The notes below the pieces were generated by a model. The model was not told the origin of the DNA, searched no databases, and saw only the letters and a list, made by a program, of their open reading frames with translations. 64,000 nucleotides of DNA from UBA1444 sp964601085 (GTDB lineage Bacteria; Bacillota; Negativicutes; UBA1444), in contig CAZRLN010000001.1 of NCBI GenBank assembly GCA_964601085.1, positions 124,001 through 188,000 of the forward strand, read 5' to 3'. Positions 23,212 through 30,882 of the stretch are shown one piece after another; positions within the stretch are counted from its first letter, which is position 1; every line of letters begins with the position of its first letter. The position numbers and the translations under genes are program-made.

Positions 23212-25290
23212 TTGAAAGAGTACAAAAGTGACAGGATCAAAAATGTGGGCATTGTTGCTCACGGTGGCGCCGGAAAAACTTCTCTGGCCGAAGCCATGCT
23301 GTTCAACGCCGGGGCGGTTACCCGTCTGGGGCGCGTCGACGACGGCTCGGCGACCACCGATTTCGAAGCGGAAGAGGTCAAACGGAAGGTCAGTATAAGC
23401 GCCGCTTTGGCTCCCTGCGAATGGAAAGATTACAAAATTAACGTCGTGGATACTCCCGGGTATTCCGATTTTGTTTCCGAAGTGAAAGGCGCCCTGCGGG
23501 CAGTCGATGCCGCCGTGGTCGTCCTGTGCGCCGCTTCGGGCGTGGAAGTGGAAACGGAAAAAGTCTGGAAATATGCGGCGGAGCAAAATTTGCCGCGTAT
23601 TGCGTTTGTTAATAAAATGGACCGTGAGAATGCCGATTTTGATGCAACCGTCGAAGCTATGAAAGCCAAGTTTGGCGGTAATGTAATCCCATTGCAGTTG
23701 CCGATCGGATCCCAGGATTCTTTCGCCGGTGTTGTGGATATCGTAGGCTTGAAGGCGTTCACGTATAAAGGCGGCAAAGCGACGGAAACGGAAATTCCGG
23801 CGGACATGAAAGATGCCGTTGAGCTGTCGCGAATGAGCATGATTGAAGCGGCGGCGGAAGCCGATGATGATGTCTTGGCCAAATATCTCGAGGGGGAAGA
23901 ACTTTCCGATGAGGAAATATTGGCAGGCCTAGTCAAAGGAATCGCTGAAGGACGTGTTTGTCCTGTCTTCTGCGGCTCGGCGGCCAAAAATATCGGGATC
24001 GCTGATTTTATGAACGCTTTGCTGCAATATGTCCCTACTGCGGACAAAGCCAACGTGACCGGAAAACAGACGAAATCGGATGAACCTCTGACCCGGACCA
24101 TTGGCGATCCGTTTTCTTCTCTGGTGTTTAAAACGACAGCCGATCCATTTGTTGGGCGGTTAAGCTTTATTCGTGTGTTTTCGGGCGTCTTGAAGCCGGA
24201 CAGCACTCTGTACAATTCAACAAAAGAGAAATCGGAGCGGATCGGCAATCTGTTTACCATGAAGGGAAAAACACAAGAGGTTATAAACGTCGCCAACGCC
24301 GGTGATATCGTTGTAGTGGCGAAAATGGCGGAAACAGGGACTGGCGATACTTTGTGCGATAAGGATAAACCTGTCATATTCCCGCCGATTGAATACCCGG
24401 GACAGATGTTTACCTTGTGCATTGAACCCAAGAACAAAGGTGATGAAGATAAGATCGGCACGGCACTGACCCGCTTGGCTGATGAAGACCCCACCTTGAA
24501 ATTCCGGAAACATCCCGAGACGAGCCAATTGCTGGTGAGCGGAATGGGCGATCTCCATTTGGCGATTATGGCCGAGCGATTAAAACGTAAGTTTGGTGTG
24601 GATGTCAAACTGAGCGATCCGAAGATCGCCTATCGGGAAACCATCCGGACCGGCGTCAAAGTCGAAGGCAAACATAAGAAGCAGACCGGCGGTCATGGTC
24701 AGTACGGTCATGTTTGGCTGCAACTTGATCCGTTGCCGCAAGGGTCGCCGTTTGAATTCGTGGATGCCACTTTTGGCGGATCGGTGCCGAAGTCGTTCAT
24801 TCCCGCTGTTGAAAAAGGCGTTCGGGAGGCATTTGCCAAAGGTGTTATTGCCGGGTATCCCGTGGTAGATATCAAAGTTACCTTGACGGATGGATCGTAT
24901 CACGATGTGGATTCTTCGGAAATGTCTTTCAAAGTGGCGAGTGCGTTGGCGATTCGTAAAGGTGTCGTGCAGGCGAAACCAATCTTGCTTGAACCGATTT
25001 ATAGCGTTGAAGTGACAATTCCGGAGTCGTACATGGGCGATATTATTGGGGATCTAAACGGGAAACGCGGACGGATTCTCGGTATGGAACCGATTGGCGG
25101 CGGACTGGGGATTGTTCGGGCCATGGCGCCGATGTCGGAAATGTTCCGGTATGCGATTGACCTTCGATCGATTACCCAAGGGCGCGGAAACTTCACGATG
25201 GCGTTCGATCATTACGCTGAAGTTCCGCAACGCCAGGCTGAGGCAATCATTGAAGCCTACAAGAAGGAAAAACAGGAAGACGAGGAATAG
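23212..25290 (+). CDS. elongation factor G-like GTPase (EF-G2 type paralogue)
   Basis: A 692-residue translational GTPase with all five EF-G domains, starting at TTG 23212 after AGGAGGGG. The P-loop reads AHGGAGKTSL (16-25) instead of the AHVDHGKTT of canonical EF-G, with switch regions DDGSATTDFEAEEVKRKVSI and DTPGYSDF, and G4 NKMDRE. The C-terminal domain IV-V region is conserved (GGHGQYGHVWLQ, ESYMGDIIGDLNGKRGRILG). These P-loop and switch differences mark the EF-G-like subfamily found beside, not instead of, fusA. It is not adjacent to ribosomal protein genes here, also unlike fusA. Specific function is not established. Confidence 0.88.
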   Translation: MKEYKSDRIKNVGIVAHGGAGKTSLAEAMLFNAGAVTRLGRVDDGSATTDFEAEEVKRKVSISAALAPCEWKDYKINVVDTPGYSDFVSEVKGALRAVDAAVVVLCAASGVEVETEKVWKYAAEQNLPRIAFVNKMDRENADFDATVEAMKAKFGGNVIPLQLPIGSQDSFAGVVDIVGLKAFTYKGGKATETEIPADMKDAVELSRMSMIEAAAEADDDVLAKYLEGEELSDEEILAGLVKGIAEGRVCPVFCGSAAKNIGIADFMNALLQYVPTADKANVTGKQTKSDEPLTRTIGDPFSSLVFKTTADPFVGRLSFIRVFSGVLKPDSTLYNSTKEKSERIGNLFTMKGKTQEVINVANAGDIVVVAKMAETGTGDTLCDKDKPVIFPPIEYPGQMFTLCIEPKNKGDEDKIGTALTRLADEDPTLKFRKHPETSQLLVSGMGDLHLAIMAERLKRKFGVDVKLSDPKIAYRETIRTGVKVEGKHKKQTGGHGQYGHVWLQLDPLPQGSPFEFVDATFGGSVPKSFIPAVEKGVREAFAKGVIAGYPVVDIKVTLTDGSYHDVDSSEMSFKVASALAIRKGVVQAKPILLEPIYSVEVTIPESYMGDIIGDLNGKRGRILGMEPIGGGLGIVRAMAPMSEMFRYAIDLRSITQGRGNFTMAFDHYAEVPQRQAEAIIEAYKKEKQEDEE

Positions 25291-25302
25291 TCGGGTCCTG
25301 CG

Positions 25303-25333
25303 GCGAGATCCCAAGCGGATCTCGCTGTTTTTT
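25303..25333 (+). terminator. terminator after the EF-G-like gene
   Basis: GCGAGATCC (25303-25311) pairs with GGATCTCGC (25317-25325), followed by TGTTTTTT. Confidence 0.85.
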
Positions 25334-25363
25334 CCAGAGATTGAGTAAGGAAGATCGATAGTT

Positions 25364-25789
25364 ATGGTTGATCATGCAAAGGAAAATTCCGGGAAAACAG
25401 TGAACCCTGCCGGATGCGTTCGGCCGCCCTGTATGCTTTGTGGCGAGCGCTTGTCCGCTACAACGACCTATAATTTGCAGGGCGATGATATTTGTTTAAC
25501 TTGTCTGCTTCACCTTGGGCCGGAACGGGCCAAAGTCTTGTTGAACGTAAATAAGCTGGATCCGTTGGAAGTGGAAGCTGCAGTATTGTTCCTCCGGAGT
25601 ATGCTGACCCGAAATCAGATTGCGCGGTTGCGGGAGGCAATTCGACAGGGGGGACGCAATTGGTGGGTTAGGTTGCCCGAGTTTGGCGAATATGTCTGTA
25701 AGGCCATTATGGATCATAGACCGGGTTGGGATCCGGAAGTGCTTGACGAAATATGGGATCGTCTGGTGCGAGAAGCTGTGGAGGAGTGA
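25364..25789 (+). CDS. uncharacterised protein with N-terminal four-cysteine zinc-ribbon-like motif
   Basis: A 141-residue cytoplasmic protein I do not recognise. The N-terminal part has CVRPPCMLCGERL followed by DDICLTCLL, giving a CxxC (24/27 region) and a second CxxC about 20 residues later, consistent with a zinc knuckle. The rest is predicted helical, with RSMLTRNQIARLREAIRQGG and a Trp-rich NWWVRLPEFG. No membrane segment or signal peptide. It ends six bases before the nitroreductase gene and probably shares its transcript. A nucleic-acid- or protein-binding role is only suggested by the zinc motif. Confidence 0.7.
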   Translation: MVDHAKENSGKTVNPAGCVRPPCMLCGERLSATTTYNLQGDDICLTCLLHLGPERAKVLLNVNKLDPLEVEAAVLFLRSMLTRNQIARLREAIRQGGRNWWVRLPEFGEYVCKAIMDHRPGWDPEVLDEIWDRLVREAVEE

Positions 25790-25795
25790 AGGAAA

Positions 25796-26443
25796 ATGAC
25801 GGAGAAACGGGTAGAATTGGAATTTATTTATCGGCGACGCAGTGTCCGAAAATTTTTGGATACGCCGGTTTCCGATGAGGTGGTAAAGTTACTCATTGAT
25901 GCCGCGATTCATGCCCCTTCGGGGAAAAATGCGCAAAACTGGCACTTTGTGGTTGTTCGCAATCGGGCAATGATCGCAGAAATGGCGGCAATGGTCGAGA
26001 AAAAACACGAAACGCTTTTGCCGTTCATGCCGGATGTGCAAAAACAAAACGAGTTCAAAAAAACGGTCGGCTATCATACGGTTTTCCGTAACGCGCCGGC
26101 GGTAGTATTGGCTTTTGCCGGTTCCTATCCGGTTCCTGCCGATGACCTGGTTCCCGGTCCTGGCTTGACACAAAATGAAATTGACAGGATGGGTCAAGCG
26201 AAACCGGGCGTTCAAAACGTTGCAGCCGCCCTGCAAAATCTGCACTTGGCGGCCGCAGCCCTTGGTTATGGAACTTGCTGGATGACAGGGCCGAACTATG
26301 CCGGAGCGGAAATTGCGCAACTGGTCGGGTTTCAAAAAGAAGGATATAGCATGGTTGCGTTAACTCCATTGGGAATTCCTGCGGGTGGCGGAGCGTCGCC
26401 GGCGCGTAAACCAATGGAAGAAGTGTTGACGATTGTTGATTGA
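25796..26443 (+). CDS. nitroreductase family FMN oxidoreductase
   Basis: A 215-residue flavoenzyme of the NADPH/NADH nitroreductase superfamily. The N-terminal FMN-phosphate-binding segment FIYRRRSVRKFLDTPV and the following DAAIHAPSGKNAQNWHFVVV are diagnostic, and ALQNLHLAAAALGYGTCWMTG completes the FMN site. Start ATG 25796 follows GAGGAGTGAAGG. Physiological substrate cannot be told from sequence. A palindromic terminator shared with tRNA-Pro follows. Confidence 0.9.
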   Translation: MTEKRVELEFIYRRRSVRKFLDTPVSDEVVKLLIDAAIHAPSGKNAQNWHFVVVRNRAMIAEMAAMVEKKHETLLPFMPDVQKQNEFKKTVGYHTVFRNAPAVVLAFAGSYPVPADDLVPGPGLTQNEIDRMGQAKPGVQNVAAALQNLHLAAAALGYGTCWMTGPNYAGAEIAQLVGFQKEGYSMVALTPLGIPAGGGASPARKPMEEVLTIVD

Positions 26444-26454
26444 CCCAAAGTCTT

Positions 26455-26514
26455 GACCAATAATAAAAAAGCAGGGAACTCATGAATGAGTTCCCTGCTT
26501 TTTTATTATTGGTC
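26455..26514. terminator. bidirectional terminator in a perfect 29-bp inverted repeat that includes the tRNA-Pro 3' end
   Basis: Bases 26455-26483 are the exact reverse complement of 26486-26514, with only GA between. The core (26465-26507) is a GC-rich stem flanked by A and T tracts, so it terminates in both directions. The outer five bases on the right (26510-26514) are the encoded CCA, discriminator and first acceptor base of tRNA-Pro. Confidence 0.9.
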
Positions 26515-26586
26515 GGGGCGACAGGACTTGAACCTGCGGCCTCCTGGTCCCGAACCAGGCGCGCTACCAAACTGCGCTACGCCCCG
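26510..26586 (-). tRNA. tRNA-Pro (anticodon CGG)
   Basis: A 77-base cloverleaf on the minus strand with acceptor CGGGGCG/CGCCCCG, anticodon loop TTCGGGA between CCTGG and CCAGG, T-loop TTCAAGT, discriminator A and encoded CCA. It reads CCG codons. It has a consensus promoter and a terminator palindrome that overlaps its 3' end. Confidence 0.95.
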
Positions 26587-26602
26587 GAGTTCACAGTTGT
26601 AA

Positions 26603-26631
26603 ATTATACACAACATATGGGGGATTGTCAA
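26603..26631 (-). promoter_or_regulatory. consensus sigma-A promoter of tRNA-Pro
   Basis: On the minus strand TTGACA (26631-26626), 17-base spacer, TATAAT (26608-26603): both hexamers perfect. The -35 overlaps that of the divergent promoter. Confidence 0.9.
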
Positions 26632-26654
26632 CAAAAAAACACATCTGCTATAAT
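26625..26654 (+). promoter_or_regulatory. promoter of the NlpC/P60 gene
   Basis: TTGTCA (26625-26630), 18-base spacer, TATAAT (26649-26654) with the TGC extension (26646-26648). Its -35 shares five bases with the -35 of the tRNA-Pro promoter on the other strand. The leader to ATG 26745 is about 85 bases. Confidence 0.8.
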
Positions 26655-26744
26655 ACATTGCTCGAGGAATTTTTAATGATTTGGCAGGAATTTTTTCAGA
26701 TGCGGAGAATTTAGGTAGAGTAATATTGAGAAACGAGGTGAGTC

Positions 26745-27470
26745 ATGAAGAAAAGGTTCGTAACGTTGAAAACCCTTTGTGCAACAATGATTTTGGGGCT
26801 TGGGGTCCTATTGTTTTCGGTTTCACCGGCGGCTGCAGAGCCGGCAAGTCCGGACATGCCTGTGAAACGGGGAATGTATGGCGATGAAGTATCCAAGCTG
26901 CAGAACAAATTAAAAGAATATGGATATTATAAAGAGCCGGTGGATGGTCGATTCGGCTCAGGGACACTGGGGGCGGTCATTCAGTTTCAAATGGATGCCG
27001 GTCTCGATGCCGACGGCATTGTCGGTCTGAGTACGTGGGAAGCATTGAAAAATTTCCGGGGAGCCAGTTCGATTAGTCGTGGACGGGCTGACACGAGAAA
27101 GACGCAGATTTTACTCAGCATGGCCCGTCAGTATCTGGGGGTGCCATATGTGTGGGCGGGGCGGTCCCCGAGTGGATTTGATTGCTCCGGCTTTATCTAC
27201 TACGTGTTTGATCAGATGGGATATGGGTTGCCCCGGATGGCGGATGGGCAGTTTGAAGTGGGAATCCCTGTGTCGAGAGCTGCATTGCAACCGGGCGACT
27301 TAGTTTTCTTCAGCACCTATGAACCGGGACCATCACACGTTGGAATTTACTTGGGAAACGGGCAGTTCATCCATGCCAGTTCCGGAGCAGGACATGTTAC
27401 CATAACGTCGCTGGCCAATCCCTATCACCGGGATCGGTATATTGGAGCGCGACGGATCATCAAAGGATAG
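26745..27470 (+). CDS. secreted NlpC/P60 endopeptidase with peptidoglycan-binding domain
   Basis: A 241-residue cell-wall hydrolase. Signal peptide about 1-31 (CATMILGLGVLLFSVSPAAA). A PG_binding_1 domain follows (about 38-95, KRGMYGDEVSKLQNKLKEYG and DGIVGLSTWEAL). The C-terminal NlpC/P60 domain (about 115-238) has catalytic Cys147 in DCSGFIYYVF, His198 in HVGIYLG and a third polar residue in QFIHASS. The fold cleaves D-Glu to diamino-acid bonds in peptidoglycan stems. ATG 26745 follows GAGGTGAG. Followed by its own terminator. Confidence 0.93.
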   Translation: MKKRFVTLKTLCATMILGLGVLLFSVSPAAAEPASPDMPVKRGMYGDEVSKLQNKLKEYGYYKEPVDGRFGSGTLGAVIQFQMDAGLDADGIVGLSTWEALKNFRGASSISRGRADTRKTQILLSMARQYLGVPYVWAGRSPSGFDCSGFIYYVFDQMGYGLPRMADGQFEVGIPVSRAALQPGDLVFFSTYEPGPSHVGIYLGNGQFIHASSGAGHVTITSLANPYHRDRYIGARRIIKG

Positions 27471-27473
27471 CGG

Positions 27474-27498
27474 GCCGGGCAATCGCCCGGCTTTTTTT
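27474..27498 (+). terminator. terminator after the NlpC/P60 gene
   Basis: GCCGGGC (27474-27480) pairs with GCCCGGC (27485-27491), then seven T. Confidence 0.88.
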
Positions 27499-27513
27499 CT
27501 GGCAGGGAAAAGG

Positions 27514-29193
27514 TTACCGTTGAAGAATTCGGGCGGGTGACATTTGGAGATCAACATAAATCTCAAATGTACGGGCCCACGGGAGTCCGGAACGGATTTG
27601 CCAAGCTCCGGTTGCATAGGACGCTGCATACCGCGGACGCAAAGAAATCTCTGCATTTCGCCAGTCGCTGTGTATATATCGGAAGTGGGCGCCATATAGT
27701 TGCTGGTTGATAAGATTTTCGACTTGTTTTCGCGATTGTGATAGGTTATAGGGATCGATTCTTTTGCGAACCAGTGTATCATTCAACTGATGACGGTATG
27801 TTTTTTGATAGTACCAATCATCCAGTAGTCGCTCCGCTAAAAACTCGACGCGAGCCGTATCTCGAAACAGGAGGGTCGGAAGATCTGATGCGGCGCGACC
27901 ACATAACGTCATTGTGGCCTGTGTGACGGCAGTCCCGACGGAATTGCTCGCCGTATTCCAGCCGGCGTAAGCTAATAACTGATATATGGGAACCCCGGCA
28001 CGACGCAAATGCGGTAAAAGGGTCTGTTCGGCGGTCCAGTCGGTGGCTAGGTCTACAATGGCTACTTGACGCCCAGCTTCCATCCAGGAACGAATGTTAT
28101 TTGCCTCGGCGGCCAGATGTTGTGCTTTACTTTGCCTGTTTCCGGCATGGATCACCAGAATATAATCGGCCGCCGACAAGTCGGTGGTGGTTTCGGCAGC
28201 GGCAATCCATAGTTTTTCTTCGACAGTCTGAGCTAACGGCCGCGGCATATAAGGCATGATTGTGGCGGCGGCATGGGGTTCGGTAAAGTAAATGAAAGCC
28301 TTGTTTGGTGCAACGGAAGAAGATTGGATAGCCTGACTGAGCAAGGTCAGGGCCGCTTCATCCGTTCCCCGGGTAATGAAAATTTTATTGCGAAGCGCAG
28401 AATTCCCGGCCAACCAGTTTTCGAGGCGTTGCCGTTCCATGTTGCCGAGCCCGAATGGCGCACTGTCATCCTGACCCAGCAACAGACCGGTGAGCACTCC
28501 GGACTGCGTCAGAAAAATAAGCTGCTGGTTTACGCGCCGGTTATCAACATACAGTTTTCGGTAGCGGGCGATCATTTCCGAAGGGATCAACGATTCCAAA
28601 GTCGCCAGGCGTTGAATATCTTTCGGATTTTCAAAGGTTGTCGCCGTTTCCTGCAGGCTGGACCATTCTGCCATGAGTTGCTTGTATTTTTGCGTATTCG
28701 GGTCGTCGGCGATCAACAGGCGCGGCAAAATATTGAACGCATACAACTTCAGCTGCGGATGTTGCCGATGAACCTCGTTCAATAGCGCAAACATTTTCTC
28801 GGTATCCGCCGCGGAAACAGCCCCCTGACGTGATGCCAGCAATCCACCATGCAGGAGCATGTCGACGGAAATGATGGCAGCATCCGCCTGGGAAACGTGT
28901 TGCAACATCCACGAAACAATGGCGGCTTTGTTGGCGGGGCGATGATAGTCGTCAAGCGTTTCCACCGGCGGCATTAAGATCTGAAACCCAGCCATACGGG
29001 CCAACTTGACGACATATTCCGTGCAGGGCGGCCTACTGTCAAGAGGAACAAGCAATATCACGCCTCGCGCCGGCGGCTCGGCAAGGGGAAGCGGCGTTGC
29101 AAGTTTGGCAAGATTCAGTTGATGTAGTGTCAACCAAGAGCCGGCGAAAATGAAAAAAATCAAACCAAATAGCAGAAAAAATCTTCGAATCAT
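27514..29193 (-). CDS. DUF4127 family exported protein
   Basis: A 559-residue protein starting at ATG 29193, which has GGAGG just upstream. Residues about 3-22 form a membrane anchor or signal peptide (FFLLFGLIFFIFAGSWLTL). The mature part begins with the family hallmark VILLVPLDSRPPCTEYV, followed by ADAAIISVDMLLHGGLLASR and VNQQLIFLTQ; DUF4127 proteins are large extracytoplasmic proteins of unknown activity found mainly in Firmicutes. The Asp/His-rich conserved positions hint at a hydrolase but I cannot assign a reaction. It is transcribed alone, convergent with the NlpC/P60 gene. Confidence 0.8.
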   Translation of the reverse strand: MIRRFFLLFGLIFFIFAGSWLTLHQLNLAKLATPLPLAEPPARGVILLVPLDSRPPCTEYVVKLARMAGFQILMPPVETLDDYHRPANKAAIVSWMLQHVSQADAAIISVDMLLHGGLLASRQGAVSAADTEKMFALLNEVHRQHPQLKLYAFNILPRLLIADDPNTQKYKQLMAEWSSLQETATTFENPKDIQRLATLESLIPSEMIARYRKLYVDNRRVNQQLIFLTQSGVLTGLLLGQDDSAPFGLGNMERQRLENWLAGNSALRNKIFITRGTDEAALTLLSQAIQSSSVAPNKAFIYFTEPHAAATIMPYMPRPLAQTVEEKLWIAAAETTTDLSAADYILVIHAGNRQSKAQHLAAEANNIRSWMEAGRQVAIVDLATDWTAEQTLLPHLRRAGVPIYQLLAYAGWNTASNSVGTAVTQATMTLCGRAASDLPTLLFRDTARVEFLAERLLDDWYYQKTYRHQLNDTLVRKRIDPYNLSQSRKQVENLINQQLYGAHFRYIHSDWRNAEISLRPRYAASYATGAWQIRSGLPWARTFEIYVDLQMSPARILQR

Positions 29194-29291
29194 GGCTCCT
29201 CCGCTGCCCAAACTGTTTTCAGGCGGCATTTTTTCAGGTAATATAGTACTAATGGGATTTTGGCGAAAGACAAGTTGGTGATGGGGCAGAT

Positions 29292-29885
29292 ATGAGAATA
29301 ATTTCCGGGAGCGCCAAGGGCATTCGACTCAAAACGCCAAAGGGGATGAATACAAGACCGACGGCGGACCGAGTCAAGGAATCGGTATTTGGGATTTTGG
29401 CGAATCGGCCGATTGACGCCGAAGTGCTGGATTTGTTTGCGGGGACGGGAAATCTGGGGTTGGAGGCGCTGAGCAGGGGCGCTGCTTCGGCGTTATTCAT
29501 CGACAAACAGGCGCAAAGCATCAAAATTATGATGGAAAACGCGTTATTGACCGATTTGGCGGGACTGGCCATCATTTGCCGTGAAGATGTGATGCAGGCG
29601 TTGCGGCGGCTCGGCAATGAAGGAAAATCATTTGACCTGATTTTTTGTGATCCGCCTTATAATCTCGGCTTGGCGCCCAAGGTTTTGCAAATACTTGATG
29701 CAAGCCATGTTCTGCGCGAGGATGGAGTGTTGGTGTTGGAGCATTCACGCCATGAAAAACTTCCGGAGGGATTAAAGAGGATTGTGGCGTATCGCAGCGA
29801 ATCTTATGGAGAAACAGTTGTGAGTTTTTTCACGATACAGGAGGGAACGCATAGTGAGAATTGCGGTGTGCCCCGGAAGCTTTGA
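29292..29885 (+). CDS. rsmD: 16S rRNA (guanine-966-N2)-methyltransferase
   Basis: Methylates G966 of 16S rRNA in the 30S subunit. N-terminal MRIISGSAKGIRLKTPKG and RPTADRVKESVFGIL are typical, motif I is DLFAGTGNLGLEALSRGA, and the catalytic motif IV is DPPYN. 197 residues, somewhat long at the C-terminus where it overlaps coaD by 32 bases. The rsmD-coaD pair is a standard bacterial arrangement. Confidence 0.94.
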   Translation: MRIISGSAKGIRLKTPKGMNTRPTADRVKESVFGILANRPIDAEVLDLFAGTGNLGLEALSRGAASALFIDKQAQSIKIMMENALLTDLAGLAIICREDVMQALRRLGNEGKSFDLIFCDPPYNLGLAPKVLQILDASHVLREDGVLVLEHSRHEKLPEGLKRIVAYRSESYGETVVSFFTIQEGTHSENCGVPRKL

Positions 29886-30339
29886 TCCGGTGACACTCGG
29901 CCATCTCGACATTTTCGAGCGGGCGGCAAAAATGTTTGATGTAGTAATCGTAGCGGTTTTTCACAATCCTGGCAAGCGTCCAGCATTTTCCATGGAAGAA
30001 AGGGTCCAGTTATTGAAGGAAGCTACGGGTCATATCCCGAATATACAAGTGGATTGTTTTTCCGGCTTGCTCAACGAATATGTCCGAAGCCGCAATACCA
30101 ACATCATCGTACGCGGACTGCGGGCGTTGACGGATTTCGAATATGAGTTTCAGCGGGCCCTGCTGATCAAGCACGTGGATCCAGATATTGAGACCGTTTT
30201 CATGATGACAAGCAGCGAATATTCGTTTGTCAGTTCCTCGGCGACTAAGGAACTTGCCAAGTTTGGCGGTTCTATTCACGGACTTGTTCCGCTAAATGTG
30301 GAAGAACAGATTTTTCGACGGTTGAATGACCGGGCGTAA
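29854..30339 (+). CDS. coaD: phosphopantetheine adenylyltransferase
   Basis: Fourth step of coenzyme A synthesis, joining ATP and phosphopantetheine. GTG 29854 follows AGGAGGG inside rsmD and gives 161 residues. The nucleotidyltransferase motif PGSFDPVTLGH (HxGH form TLGH) is at residues about 8-18, RGLRALTDFEYEFQ in the middle and the ISSTxxR-like SSSATKE near residue 130. Typical length. Confidence 0.95.
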   Translation: MRIAVCPGSFDPVTLGHLDIFERAAKMFDVVIVAVFHNPGKRPAFSMEERVQLLKEATGHIPNIQVDCFSGLLNEYVRSRNTNIIVRGLRALTDFEYEFQRALLIKHVDPDIETVFMMTSSEYSFVSSSATKELAKFGGSIHGLVPLNVEEQIFRRLNDRA

Positions 30340-30356
30340 GAAAGGATGTGGCATTC

Positions 30357-30875
30357 ATGAAAGTGGAAGAAATTCTGGAAGAGATGGAGAATATCCTGTT
30401 GGAATCAGGCCGGGTGCCATTTACGAACAAGCGGTTGGTGGAAGAAGATGATATGGCGCGCTTGATTGATGAGCTTCGGGACGCCATGCCTTCACAATTG
30501 GTAGAGGCGGGACGGATCGTCAGCGATCGTCAGCGCATTTTGGAAGAAGCGCAACAAAAGTCTGATGAAATTATCCAGCAGGCAAAGGCTTACCATAGCA
30601 AATTGACGGATGAAAACCTTATCACCCGTCAAGCCCAGGAGCAAGCCAATGAAATTGTAACCAACGCCCGCAAGGAATCGGAACAAACATTGCGTGAAGC
30701 GGAAGAAAAAGCTGCCGAAATCATGGATCAGGCGCAAAAAAGCGCCCAGGAACTGGCGGTTGATGCGGCGAGCTATGCGGATCAAGTATTTGAGCTGGTA
30801 GAGGCCAATTTGTCGCAGTCGCTCGAGACAGTGCGAAAAGGACATGACGATTTGAAACAACAATTTCGCAAATAA
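30357..30875 (+). CDS. coiled-coil protein resembling ATP synthase b / DivIVA-like stalks
   Basis: A 172-residue protein that is almost entirely a charged coiled coil from about residue 50 to 150, with repeated Gln/Glu/Ala heptads (ILEEAQQKSDEIIQQAKAYH, QEQANEIVTNARKESEQ, EEKAAEIMDQAQKSAQE). The N-terminus KVEEILEEMENILLES is also helical. No membrane segment, so it is not an F-type ATP synthase b subunit. ATG 30357 has AAAGGA ten bases upstream. It follows coaD by 17 bases. A similar small gene occurs between coaD and ylbM-type genes in related Firmicutes, function unknown. Confidence 0.75.
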   Translation: MKVEEILEEMENILLESGRVPFTNKRLVEEDDMARLIDELRDAMPSQLVEAGRIVSDRQRILEEAQQKSDEIIQQAKAYHSKLTDENLITRQAQEQANEIVTNARKESEQTLREAEEKAAEIMDQAQKSAQELAVDAASYADQVFELVEANLSQSLETVRKGHDDLKQQFRK

Positions 30876-30882
30876 GACCGTA

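Noticed and set aside
23430..24608. 392-codon open frame antisense to the EF-G-like gene
   Set aside because: Long only because of codon bias in the conserved sense gene; Ser/Thr-rich with no motif or ribosome binding site.
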